From Aquatica leii (lineage: Eukaryota > Arthropoda > Insecta > Coleoptera > Lampyridae): DNA of 64,000 nt. Where the stretch lies: assembly GCA_035610365.1 (NCBI GenBank), contig CM069439.1, positions 20,783,533 to 20,847,532 on the forward strand, given 5' to 3'. Positions within the stretch are counted from its first letter, which is position 1. Every line of letters begins with the position of its first letter. Under the pieces are notes generated by a model. That model saw only the letters and a list, made by a program, of their open reading frames with translations. It searched no databases and was not told the origin of the DNA. The position numbers and the translations under genes were made by a program. Below are positions 11,143 to 21,195 of this stretch, piece by piece.

Positions 11143-11839
11143 TCGTAAAATGAACCTTTAATTTTGAAGACTCAGTGGCACAGCTGCAATTGCATTAGTG
11201 AAAAAGTTAGTTAGAGGTTTGGCGCATTCTATTTATAATAATCATTGGACGAACTATTTGCAACATTACTTGTGATATCAATATATATCTGTTTATTACC
11301 CTTTCAGCAATTTTAAAACATTGGTTTGTATATGCCATTAGCTAATTGCATCTCAGGAACAACTTTAAGTAACTTTTTTTTATTATCTTATAATTTGTGT
11401 TGGTGTCCAACGTAGATACGAGCGACTTAGATATATATGTTGTCACGATTAATTTCGTGCAGATTTACTTGTCTAGTTATCTGTTTAAGTTATCATCGGT
11501 GCGCTTTGCTTCTGATTGCGTAATTACCAGATTCGCATTAATTTAAGTTTTATTTTTCGTTTTCTTATCAAATTATATTTTCATACTTCAATACTAATAA
11601 CTCATGTACCTACGTGTATGAAGTGTTGCCTAATTTAAAAATCTGCTAATACTAGCATTAATTTTTTTTATGAACAATTTGTTATCGTATACTTTGTAAT
11701 AGTAGCATTATCGCCTTTTTTTATGAACAATTTGTTATCATATGTATGATAATACTAGCATTATTGCCTTTTTCTTATGAACAATTTGTTATCATATACT
11801 TTGTAATACTGATTGTTGATTTTATTCTTTTATGTTGCC
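11143..11839. other. AT-rich spacer between transposons A and B, no gene seen
   Basis: No frame with family motifs was found. The only structure I can support is the minisatellite at 11651-11811. The spacer presumably belongs to the DNA that split pogo relic P1. Confidence 0.5.
11651..11811. repeat. Minisatellite, about 53-54 bp, three copies
   Basis: The core TGAACAATTTGTTATC recurs at 11671, 11724 and 11778, with TAGCATTA before it and ATACTTTGTAAT after it in most units. Spacing is 53 and 54 bp. Confidence 0.85.
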
Positions 11840-12056
11840 CTTGCAATAAATTTATTTGTTGTTATACTTGTGTGGTTCGATTTGTTTACCTACAGTGTTT
11901 GGCAAATGGAAACGGGCATCTGTAGTGTGCATTTCTTCTGTTTTGGAGCTCTTTTAATTACATTGCAATCAGCACATCGAGAATCAAGCCGAGTCGTATC
12001 AGTTATACATCTGACCCATTCTCCGAAGCTCCGAGCTACCGCTTACTGCAGGTTAC
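11840..12056 (-). repeat. Dispersed repeat shared with 23340-23530
   Basis: Its reverse complement matches 23340-23530 over about 200 bp with mismatches. Shared blocks include CCGTAAC, GTAAGCGG, TTCGGAGA, TGTGCT, AATTAAAAGAGC and GTAAACAAATCG. It interrupts the pogo P1 middle fragment. No coding or tRNA-like promoter boxes could be assigned. Confidence 0.65.
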
Positions 12057-12307
12057 GGTTGTTTTACTGTAAAAACTTAGCATATTTGGAACTTTAGTTG
12101 GAGTGCCATTTGCATTGAAGATTTGATGAACTGCGTTATTTGTTTTAGCTTTTTTTTCATTTAGATCAAACAATGATTCTATATTTGTTTTGTTAAAAGC
12201 TGGCAACCTCGCTTCCGAAATAGCTTCTGGCTTTCTCATTAAAAACTTATATCTTGTCAGTTGTCCTAAAACTTTGAATATAAGCTGTCTCCGTCTTTTT
12301 ACTTTCA
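12057..12307 (-). pseudogene. pogo/jerky-like transposase relic P1, middle part
   Basis: The frame includes YKFLMRKPEAISEAR, then PAFNKTNIESLFDL, then GTPTKVPNM. These match the end of the CENP-B/Tc5-type helix-turn-helix and the beginning of the DDE domain in pogo-like proteins (pattern RxPxLSxRxxxAxxxxRxxxFN, then FFxxL, and later VxxPxKVxA). It abuts transposon B on one side and the dispersed repeat at 11840-12056 on the other. It lies between the N-terminal (14990-15195) and C-terminal (7254-8560) pieces in the correct order and orientation. Confidence 0.7.
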
Positions 12308-12310
12308 TTA

Positions 12311-14877
12311 CACTGCCCTAATACCATTCTTGACTATTCTTATGTAAAATGACCTCCCGAATCCAAAGATAAGCTCTGTTTTTACCCATCACCCACCTAT
12401 TTTGGAGGGACCCCATTTTTATTTTATTTTTTGCATTTTTTTTAGAATTTCAACTTATAGCCGTTAAACATCCCAAAGCAGGTAATAAAATGTATACCAA
12501 AGTATATGGCAAAAGTTTTGCTATAAAATGTATATAGAAACAACAATAAGATACAAATGTATAAGAACAGTAAAAAACATCAATAAACAGTTAGGAAGAT
12601 TCACTGTACGACGCTGGCGATCTCAATACCACATGCAGGTTTGAACAGGAATTTTTGACAGGATTGAACTTGCATTACTCTTCTCATTATAATATATTAC
12701 ATTGTCTGCTTAACTGCTTCGATCAGTACATCTATAGCTGTTGCAGAGTTAACTTGTCGACGTTTTAAGTGGATTTTGTGTTCATTTTTGTTCATTTGTG
12801 TAAAACAGTAAAACTACTTTTACTTCGGATTTTTTCAAGTGACTAAGTGTGATTTGTGGTTAATGTCGGGCGTTGAATTACTGTTTAATTATGCCACGCG
12901 AGTGTAAAAATCATCCCGATAGCTTCTGCTATGTTTGTGGCGAATTAACTTTAAAAGCGCAACAAAAACCCCTTTCTCCGCTTGTTAAAACAGCTTATAA
13001 ATTGTACTTTGATTGTTAAGTTGGCGACCAGGACAAGACTTGGGCTCCATCAGTTTGCTGTACGACTTGTTACAGTAGTTTGAGCAAATGGCTCAAAGGT
13101 ACCCGTAAATCAATGCCATTTGCTGTGCCCATGATTTAGCGTCAACCTCGCTGTCATCTTACAGATTGTTACTTTTGTATGACTTTCACCGTCGGGTTTT
13201 CTAGCAAAAGTAAGCATACAGTTCAGTATCCCAATATTCCGTCAGCTCTAAGACCTGTTCCTCATAACGATACTTTGCCAATCCCAGAGCCCCCAAACAC
13301 TTATACTCTAGAGCCGGAAATTGATTTAAAAGACTCTGAGCCACAACCTGAGGCTTCGAATGATACGTTCAATGATGATGAAGAGTATTCCGCAGATTTA
13401 GTTTCTCGGCAATCTCACCTCCTCACTCAATCAGAATTAAATGATCTTGTCAGGGATTTGCAGTTACACAAGACTAAATCTCAGCTCCTAGGATCGCGAC
13501 TTCAACAGTGGAATCTCTTAGAAAAGGGAGTAAAAATATCTTCTTACAGGACCAGAAAAACAACCCTGAAATGTCTTTTCTCATAAGATAAAGGTTTAGT
13601 GTTCTGCCCTAATGCAAATTTATTGATGTCAGAGCTACAGATGCCATGTGACCCAGACAAATGGAGACTGTTTATAGACTCATCAAAAACAAGCTTACAA
13701 GTTGTCCTGTTGGCAAATGGGAACGACTTTCCATCAGTTCCAGTTGCATACTCTGTTGATATGAAGGAAACGTACGAAAACATCTTCAGAATCCTTGATA
13801 AAATTAGTTATCATGATTACAGTATAAGTGGAAACTTTGCGCTGACTTAAAAGTTGTTGCTCTACTCACGGGCCTGCAATCAGGATTCACAAAATATTGC
13901 TGCTTCCTTTGTGAATAGGATAGCCGAGCCCGAGATAAACATTACATCGTACGGGACTGGCCGCTGCGAAAAAATCTTATTCCTGGTCAGAAAAATGTCG
14001 CCCACAATCCTTTGGTTCCGAAGGAAAATATTTACTTACCACCTTTACACATCAAACTTGGATTGATCAAGCAGTTTGTGAAAGCAGTGGACAAGACAGG
14101 TGGCGCATTCAATTTTTGAAAACTAAATTTCCTCGTTTTAGCGAAGCTAAAATCAAAGAAAGGGTTTTTGTTGGTCCCCCGATTAGACAACTCTTCCAAG
14201 ATCGACGTTTATTGAATACCTAAATCGAAAAGGAAAACGAGCATGGCTTGCATTTCAAAACGTTTGTAAGATTTTCCTAGGCAACCACAAAAGTGAAGAT
14301 TACGTCGCTCACGTCGAGGAACTGCTTTTAGCGTACAAGGACATAGGATGTAACATGTCTCTTAAAGTTCACTTTCTTCACTCGAATTTGGACTTTTTTC
14401 CTGAAAATTTAGGAGCAGTCTCAGATGAACACGGGGAACGGTTCCATCAAGACATCGCTAAGCTGGAGAAGAGATTTTCAGGGAAGTGGAATGCAAGCAT
14501 GTTGGCGGAGTACTGCTGGTTTTTGAAACGAGAGAGCTGTACCTCAGGGTATAAAAGGAAAGCAAGCACCAAGTAACGATGAATATCTTTTTATTTATTA
14601 CTGTTTATAGCTAAAATAGTTCTTTTTCCCACTTAAATTAAATTCATGTCTATATATTTATTATTATAATAATTATTATAATTATTATTATCGTTCGATA
14701 AATACATTATAATTAATTTATCGAAAAGTGGTAAAATTAGAGATTTGGGGTTCCCTCAAAAATGGTGGGTGATAGAAGAAAACGGAAGACATATTTGGAT
14801 TCAGGACGTTATTTTACATAAGAATCACCCGTAATAGTGTCAGGGTTCGATAAAAAATATTTTTTTGCAGACCAGTG
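12311..14877 (+). mobile_element. CACTG-ended DNA transposon, copy B
   Basis: The right end ends GCAGACCAGTG at 14877. The left end begins CACTG at 12311 but has lost about 17 bp, so CACTG joins CCCTAATACC directly. TTA flanks both sides (12308-12310, 14878-14880). The coding orientation is plus, opposite to copy A, and the two are separated by about 1.2 kb. It is inserted within pogo relic P1. Confidence 0.88.
12891..14576 (+). pseudogene. Putative CACTG-element transposase, copy B (defective)
   Basis: The start ATG begins MPRECKNHPDSFC. The domain order is as in copy A: a cysteine-rich N-terminus, an acidic linker (13179-13586 open), FIDSSKTSL, then the CxxC region, and DEHGERFHQD near the C-terminus (14355-14576 open), ending in YKRKASTK. 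Defects seen are an in-frame TAA at a Gln codon in the cysteine-rich part, a TAG in the VWREP region, TAA after CLFS at the same codon as in copy A, and a small insertion near 13820 that shifts frame before KLCADLK. It cannot make an intact protein. Confidence 0.7.
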
Positions 14878-14989
14878 TTATTTAAGTGACGAGGAATCTT
14901 CAACGTTTCGGCGTAATCATGAACAATCTTTTAAAACTGTTTTCGGGTTACACCAAATGTTTTTTTATCACATGTATTTTTAGGTTTTT

Positions 14990-15195
14990 TAGTCACTAAT
15001 CGGTAAAGGTGCACCCGAGTCTTCCGGCATTCATCGGCTTATTCTCCTCAGAATCTTTTTTGATGTAGTGCAAGGTAGCTTCTGGAAGATTGTATTGTTT
15101 GACCGAGCTATTTATCGACGCCCCACATTTCACCTTCTCTACAGCGCTGGCTATCGTTCCTTTTGACCAACTCTGCCTGTTGGTGTTTCATTAGT
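14990..15195 (-). pseudogene. pogo-like transposase relic P1, N-terminal HTH_psq part
   Basis: The minus strand encodes SWSKGTIASAVEKVK, then INSSVKQYNLPEATLHYIKK. This is the Pipsqueak/CENP-B-type helix-turn-helix (pattern WxxxxLxxAIxAVxxGxxSIxxAAKxYxIPxSTLxxxIKG) found at the start of pogo/jerky-like transposases. The DNA-binding role is family knowledge. The piece continues poorly towards 14880, where transposon B begins. It stands next to the 5' LTR of the young gypsy element. Confidence 0.7.
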
Positions 15196-15257
15196 AAATT
15201 TTACGCATAATTATGCACTACAAATTAAACATAAACCCGTTGCACATTATCACAACT

Positions 15258-15458
15258 TGTAACAAACCATTAAGCTACGCCGCCTCTGGCTAAATATAAG
15301 TAATGCGCGCATGTGTAAGAACAATGACATTCATTACTAATAAAATGTATCACGCAGTTTTGTATAAAACTTCATAAAGCAATAATTTGTGCAAGTGTTG
15401 TGTTTTAATTTTTGGGATGTTAACAGTGGAGGAATTACAAGGACCTTACACCCTTACA
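15258..15458 (+). repeat. 5' LTR of the young gypsy element
   Basis: It begins TGTAACAAACC and ends CCCTTACA. It contains AATAAA (15339-15344) and a TATAAAA box (15363-15369) only about 20 bp apart, plausible poly(A) signal and core promoter for a compact LTR. The copy at 20059-20259 is identical. Confidence 0.97.
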
Positions 15459-15461
15459 AAT

Positions 15462-15479
15462 TGGCGCCCAACGTGGGGC
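15462..15479 (+). other. Primer-binding site, tRNA-Lys type
   Basis: TGGCGCCCAACGTGGGGC lies three bases after the LTR. This 18-mer is the well-known complement of the tRNA-Lys1,2 3' end used by several retroviruses and retrotransposons. Confidence 0.92.
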
Positions 15480-15710
15480 CTCTAAAATTTAATGTCTTAA
15501 TTGTTTTAACACACAAGTGCACGTGATCGTAAAGATTCTAAAAGTGACAGTGTTTCGCACCAAAAACTGCTTCTACAGGTGTAGGACGTTATTGGGTTCG
15601 TTTTTGCATTCACTGCTTACTCTCCAAAATTTGCATGTATCCTGCAGCAGCTTAGAGAAGATTCTTCACCTACGAGGAACTTTTGTAAGTTATTATTAAT
15701 ATTTTACACC

Positions 15711-18014
15711 ATGGAAGGTCAACATTCGTACTTTTTACGTTCGTCCAAAAGTGGAAATTCGGAAACCACCATGTCGGTAACGCTTACAAATGAACAATTT
15801 AAGGAACTCTTATCGCACTTAACAGTTGCGTCAGCACCGCCCCAAGGTGATTCGGTCGTGCGTGGTTTATGCGGTAGTTTCGCGAAGTGTAATTCGAGAT
15901 TTAACGGTTCATCGGATATTGACGTTAATGCATTTACAGACGCTATTCAAATTTATAAAGATTGCACGGGAATATCTGACGATAACGCGCTCAAAGGACT
16001 TCCTATGTTACTCGACGGTTTTGCAGCAACGTGGTACCAGGGAGTGAAGTCAACCCTCGATACTTGGGAAAACGCTATTGATTTGCTGAAATCAACATTC
16101 GGTCCAGCTAAACCACCATATCGGGTTTACCGGGAATTGTTTACGCAAGAACAAGATTTAAAAACGAAAACCGATGTTTTCATTTGTAAAGCTCGATCTA
16201 TCTTAGCTCAATTACCAACGGATACGTTGACGGAAGCAACGCAAATTGACATGGTTTACGGTTTACTAAATTACAAAATTCGTGAGAAAATTCCACGCGA
16301 TGCAGTTACTACATTCCAGCAACTCTTGGCTAAAGCGCGGCTGGCCGAGGAACCGTTTGATCTTACGGTTAACGTGAATACAAATGAGTGTAAAGATTTT
16401 TCAAAGAAACGATGTTCGTACTGTAAAAATCCCGGTCATGTAAAAGACGAATGTAGAAAACTGATTAAAACTAAAACTAATGGAAATGTGTTCTCAAATA
16501 CCCCGTCTGCACTACACATTTCGAAAAATAAGCCAAACGACACATCTCCGACTAGCTCCGGAATTACATGTTATGGTTGTGGTACTGTTGGTTATATTAA
16601 AAGCAACTGCCCAAAGTGCAAACCAAAAACGACGATTAACGAATTTATGTATAACAGCATTGATAATAATCATTCAAATAGACCGCTTGTTTCTTTAACG
16701 ATAAATAATCACCAAGGGTGTGCTTTTGTAGACACAGGATCTAAAACAACGCTTGCTGGCTCGTCGTTAGCAAAGTTATTAGTACAGGATGGTATCCCAT
16801 ACACCAAAGAAAATTTAGTTATGACATTGGCCGATGGAGCTAAAAGAGACGTCGAAGCATGTATCTTCAACGTAGATGTTACACTGCAACACAAGACAAT
16901 TTTAACACGTTTTGTTTCTGTGCCTGATCATGTAAACAGTCGTACATTACTAGGAATCGATTTTATTCGAGATGCCAACATAATCCTAGACATACCAAAT
17001 AACAAATATTATTTTGGAGAAAATCCGCAAGATGCGTTTGCTTTTGCGGAAGACATCTCATGCTTCTTAAACGAAGTACAGTCTAATGACGTATCTCTGA
17101 GAACTGACGAAGGAGTTAACCTAACCCCAGAAGAACGAAAACAGTTAGACTGCCTTTTGGTCGAATTTCGTTCGAACTTTGAACGACACAACGAAGCGAC
17201 ACCCTACGCAGAGCACTCAATTGTCTTATTGGATGAAACTCCGATTGCAGTGCCTCCATATAGAATGTCTGAGACTAAAAAGGAACTTTTACGTCAAGAA
17301 TTAGACAAACTTCTCCAAGACGGATACATTGAAGAATGTGAATCGCCGTATGCTGCGCCAGTTGTCCTGGTCCCAAAAAGAAATGATGGCGTCCGACTAA
17401 CAGTTGATTACAGAGCTTTGAATGCCATTACGCGCGCAGATAGGTACCCAATTCCACGTATCGATGATATCCTCCATGCAGCGAAGAAAACCAATTACAT
17501 GACTACGTTGGACCTAAAAAGCGGGTATCATCTAGTAAATGTTAAATCATCAGATAGGGACAAAACTGCGTTTGTCACTCCGTTTGGTACGTACAGATAC
17601 TTACGTATGCCTTTTGGTCTTCGGAATGCCCCATCAACGTTCCAGAGACTAATGGACAGATTTCGATCTGGGTTGCAAGACATCCTTCTACTTGCCTACT
17701 TGGACGATCTGATTGTAATTTCTACCACATTTTCGGAACACGTAGAAGATTTAAGAAGGACGTTCGAACGACTTGACCTGTTTAAGTTAACTCTTAACAG
17801 AAAGAAGTGCTCATTCTGTTGTCAAGAAGTACACTATTTGGGACACATACTTTCTCCGCAAGGTGTACGGCCAAACGAAGACAAAGTGGCAGCTATACTA
17901 CACATGTCGCCGCCGAACAATGTGAAAGAACTTATCAGTTTTCTACAAACCTGCTCGTGGTTTCGACGGTTTATAGAGAACTTTTCGCTAATGCGAAACC
18001 GCTGTCTACCTTGA
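15711..18014 (+). CDS. Gag-Pol polyprotein, Gag to RT, of the young gypsy element
   Basis: A single 767-residue frame starts at the ATG following the leader. Gag capsid occupies roughly residues 60-225. Two zinc knuckles follow. The first is CSYCKNPGHVKDEC, a standard CCHC; in the second, CYGCGTVGYIKSNC, the His is replaced by Tyr. Protease has FVDTGSKTTLAG (near 16730), and RT has LTVDYRALNAIT, TLDLKSGYHLVNV, MPFGLRNAPSTF and the catalytic YLDDLIVIS (near 17700). The frame ends at a TGA at 18012-18014, caused by loss of one base in the RT/RNase H connection. Gag and Pol share one frame, so no programmed shift is needed between them. Confidence 0.93.
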   Translation: MEGQHSYFLRSSKSGNSETTMSVTLTNEQFKELLSHLTVASAPPQGDSVVRGLCGSFAKCNSRFNGSSDIDVNAFTDAIQIYKDCTGISDDNALKGLPMLLDGFAATWYQGVKSTLDTWENAIDLLKSTFGPAKPPYRVYRELFTQEQDLKTKTDVFICKARSILAQLPTDTLTEATQIDMVYGLLNYKIREKIPRDAVTTFQQLLAKARLAEEPFDLTVNVNTNECKDFSKKRCSYCKNPGHVKDECRKLIKTKTNGNVFSNTPSALHISKNKPNDTSPTSSGITCYGCGTVGYIKSNCPKCKPKTTINEFMYNSIDNNHSNRPLVSLTINNHQGCAFVDTGSKTTLAGSSLAKLLVQDGIPYTKENLVMTLADGAKRDVEACIFNVDVTLQHKTILTRFVSVPDHVNSRTLLGIDFIRDANIILDIPNNKYYFGENPQDAFAFAEDISCFLNEVQSNDVSLRTDEGVNLTPEERKQLDCLLVEFRSNFERHNEATPYAEHSIVLLDETPIAVPPYRMSETKKELLRQELDKLLQDGYIEECESPYAAPVVLVPKRNDGVRLTVDYRALNAITRADRYPIPRIDDILHAAKKTNYMTTLDLKSGYHLVNVKSSDRDKTAFVTPFGTYRYLRMPFGLRNAPSTFQRLMDRFRSGLQDILLLAYLDDLIVISTTFSEHVEDLRRTFERLDLFKLTLNRKKCSFCCQEVHYLGHILSPQGVRPNEDKVAAILHMSPPNNVKELISFLQTCSWFRRFIENFSLMRNRCLP

Positions 18015-18655
18015 CAAAGAAAAACATTAAATGGTCATGGGGACCTGAGCAAACCGAAGCTTTTACCAAATTGAAGAATTTGTTATGTACAGCTCCAATT
18101 CTCCGGCAAGCTGACAATCGACTCCATTATATCTTAAGAACAGACGCAAGTAACTACGCTCTTGGAGCATGTCTACTCCAGGGGGAGGGCGAAGATGAAC
18201 GACCAGTGGAATACGCGTCTAGGTTACTCAATTCAGCAGAGTGTAATTATAATACAACCGAACGTGAAGCACTCGCTGTTGTTTGGTCAGTTCAAAAGTT
18301 CCGAGGTTACCTTGAGGGTGCCACCACAATCGTACAAACCGATCATCAAGCGCTGAAGTGGCTTATGTCGCTTAAATCACCCACGGGGCGTTTGGCAAGG
18401 TGGGCACTACAACTAATGTCTTTTGACCTTCGGATTGATTATATTACTGGCAAGAAAAATGTCATAGCAGACACGTTATCTCGACCACCACGAGATGACT
18501 CCGAGAAAATAATAGATGTCAATCTATTAATAGTCGACTTCCCTACGGTTACTGCAGGCGAGATCAGAACTGAGCAAATAAACGATCCTGATATAGAAAA
18601 GATCATTTCTTGCTTAGAGGATAATTTCGAAGCCGACATTGACCTAAAGAAATAG
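17970..18655 (+). pseudogene. Pol continuation: RNase H of the young gypsy element
   Basis: After the frameshift near 17985, the pol reading continues in another frame with NAKPLSTLTKKN, then RNase H. The visible acidic residues are RTDASNYALGACL, TEREALAVVWSVQKF, and QTDHQALKWLM. The segment ITGKKNVIADTLSRP marks the end of RNase H. The frame closes at TAG 18653-18655, which is an internal nonsense codon: the next segment is in the same frame. RNase H would degrade the RNA strand after reverse transcription. Confidence 0.9.
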
Positions 18656-20074
18656 TCCGAAAGAGGATATGTTATGTCAAATGGAGTGCTGTACAAATAC
18701 ACTTCAGAGATTGATGAAGAAGAACCACAATTAATAGCTCTTAAAATGAGGATACCTTATACACTTCGTGAATACCACGATTCGGATATGTCTGTTCATT
18801 ATGGTGCTGAAAGAACTTATCAGCGCATAGCACGAAGATATTTCTGGCCAGGCATGAGAAGAGCAATTGCTGATTACACCAGTAAGTGTATCGACTGCCA
18901 ACGTTTCAAGGCGAAAAACTTAAAGCCAGCCGGTTTACTACAAACACCAATACAGTCGCAGCGATTCGAAGTGCTCTCGATGGACTTGTTTGGTCCCCTC
19001 CCAACGACTTCGCATGGTTACTCTTGGATATTCATTGTCGAGGATGTCGCAAGCAGGTGGGTTGAAATGTTTGCTCTCGAATCCGCTACTGCATTATCTT
19101 GTGCCCGATGTCTCATTGACGAAATCATCCTACGGTATGGAGTACCAAGGCGTGTAATTAGTGATAATGGATCGCAGTTTGTTGGAGCTGTAATGCAACA
19201 AGTTGCGGACTGCTTAGGTTTTCAACAAAGCCTGACGCCCGTTTACCATCCGGAATCAAATCCGGTGGAACGCAAAAATAGAGATATGAAGTTCCAACTA
19301 GCCATCTTAACAGGATCTGACCATACCTCTTGGATAGATAAGCTGCCAGCTATTCGTTTTGCAATGAACACGGCAAAATGCGAATCTACCGGTTACACAC
19401 CTGCTTATCTCACTTTCGGTCGCGAACTTCGAACACCTGATGATGTAACTCGTGATTTGCGATCCGTTGTGAACAATGACATTTTTGTGACTCAAATAAC
19501 TCCGTATCTGCTAACACTTAACAGTGCACTAAGTGAGGCACGTGATAAACATGAAACTTCTCAAGACCGCCAAAAACAATATAAAGACTCACATCGCCGA
19601 TCCTTAACGTTTAAAATTGACGATAGAGTGCTAGTGAACACCCATATCTTAAGTGATTCTAACAAAGCTCAAACTTCTAAATTCGCGCCGCGCCGCGATG
19701 GGCCATATCGAATTCATAGAGTAGTGTCACCCACCACATATGAAATCTCGACGCTTGGAGATACTGTAAATCCTATTGGCAAATATCACGTTTCGGCGTT
19801 AACACCGTACATTGCTGATCCCGATGAAGATCCGCCATCGCCTACGCAACCAATACGAAGACGCGGACGACCACGCAACCCAGTGCCCTTAGCTGACTGC
19901 ACTGACTTTCTAATCGAATCTGACGAAAGCGCTCTGCGAAAGGTAAAAAGTACTGCCGAGGGTCGCCGTCGAAGGACAGTAAAACCACCGTGTAGTTGCT
20001 GTACCAATACTTCCGTTGCCCCACACCCGGGACGTACGTGTGGTGCAAAGGGGGAGGATGTAACAAACCATTAA
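18656..20074 (+). pseudogene. Pol continuation: integrase of the young gypsy element
   Basis: Integrase follows the internal TAG in the same frame, with 466 open residues from 18674. The zinc-binding HHCC module is present (His residues near HDSDMSVHYG, cysteines in CIDCQRFK). The catalytic positions are SMDLFGPLP, ISDNGSQFVG and YHPESNPVERKN, giving D, D and E. A C-terminal GPYRI segment (GPY/F-type) lies near 19700. The stop codon falls inside the 3' LTR. The enzyme looks intact apart from needing read-through of the upstream TAG and frameshift. Confidence 0.92.
20047..20058 (+). other. Polypurine tract before the 3' LTR
   Basis: AAAGGGGGAGGA ends exactly one base before the TGTAAC of the 3' LTR, the expected plus-strand primer position. 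It overlaps the integrase reading frame. Confidence 0.85.
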
Positions 20075-20259
20075 GCTACGCCGCCTCTGGCTAAATATAA
20101 GTAATGCGCGCATGTGTAAGAACAATGACATTCATTACTAATAAAATGTATCACGCAGTTTTGTATAAAACTTCATAAAGCAATAATTTGTGCAAGTGTT
20201 GTGTTTTAATTTTTGGGATGTTAACAGTGGAGGAATTACAAGGACCTTACACCCTTACA
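20059..20259 (+). repeat. 3' LTR of the young gypsy element
   Basis: It is identical to 15258-15458. It is followed by AACT, the same tetranucleotide that precedes the 5' LTR. Confidence 0.97.
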
Positions 20260-20570
20260 AACTATAATAAATTGTTTATAACAAAAAAATTACTTTTATT
20301 CAAGTTAAACACAAAAAAGTATTATTTTTAATTTTTTTAAATTTAGAAAATTAAAAAAACTACAATTATGTTTGTTGTATTTAATTTAGTCTGGTAGGTC
20401 GCTACTTTCTAAGTAATTTAATAAAAATTAAGAGATAACAAAATAAGGAAGATACCGTAAATTAGTGTACCATGAAACATTTAAATTTACTGCTTTTATT
20501 CTGAACAAAAAGCTGAATTGTTTCTATTTCAGAATTTTCTTTTCTTGTAACTTACAAGTAGGAAGTTTTT

Positions 20571-21125
20571 TCAGTAACAGTAACAAGTTGTTATTATTAC
20601 TATGGAGTAACAGTTCCGAATAACAATTATTTTAGTAACAGTTGTTATTGCGTAATCCGTATGATTTGAGTATATGTAGATGTAGGTACAGACATACCTA
20701 TCCTACCCAATATCCATGTGTTAGACATTAATTACTATTTAAAAAAATATTCTTGTTTCAATCTTATTTACACTCTTTTCATAGTATTTTGTTCCTGTTT
20801 CGTATGTTGCAATTACTTACACAAGGAATCTGCCCTTCGTTTGTTAGGTGGTTGTTTCACCTGTGGGAACTGTCTTATTAGAAAAAGAATGCGTTTAAAT
20901 CTCATAGACCATAAATCTTCTGGGTTATTACTTGTTGTTCAACAGTACGTACTAGGTTAGGTAGGAATAGTAGTATGTAGCATACGTAATGTAAGAACAA
21001 AATACTAAAGAAGACCAAGAACGCTTTTTGTAAAGTTGTTATTAAATAACTGTTATTTTACAACGTGGGTAACAAGTTGTTATTGTTCCTTATTAATAAC
21101 TGTTACAAAATAATAGTTACTGGAA
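20571..21125. repeat. Inverted-repeat, MITE-like element (tentative)
   Basis: About 90 bp at each end contain related GTAACAGT, AACAAGTTGTTATT and ATAACAGTTATT blocks in inverted orientation (AGTAACAGTAACAAG at 20571; the reverse complement of the right end starts AGTAACTATTATTTTGTAACAG). No transposase frame lies inside. Boundaries and target duplication are not defined. Confidence 0.4.
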
Positions 21126-21195
21126 ATACTAGCCACCGCTACTTGTAAGTATATTATTCTCTGCATTTCATTTCTATTTTCTACAGCAAATCATC

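Larger units (their letters stand above)
15258..20259 (+). mobile_element. Full-length young Ty3/gypsy retrotransposon
   Basis: Two 201-bp LTRs (15258-15458 and 20059-20259), identical over their whole length by eye, bracket a gag-pol region. AACT is duplicated at 15254-15257 and 20260-20263. A tRNA-Lys-type primer site follows the 5' LTR and a purine tract precedes the 3' LTR. The total length of 5002 bp is complete for the family. Identical LTRs imply a very recent insertion, yet pol has one frameshift and one nonsense codon. It is not closely related to gypsy family G at the protein level. Confidence 0.97.

Noticed and set aside
19786..20131. Three minus-strand frames over the end of the young gypsy element
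   Set aside because: They are antisense shadows of the integrase C-terminus and LTR, without motifs.
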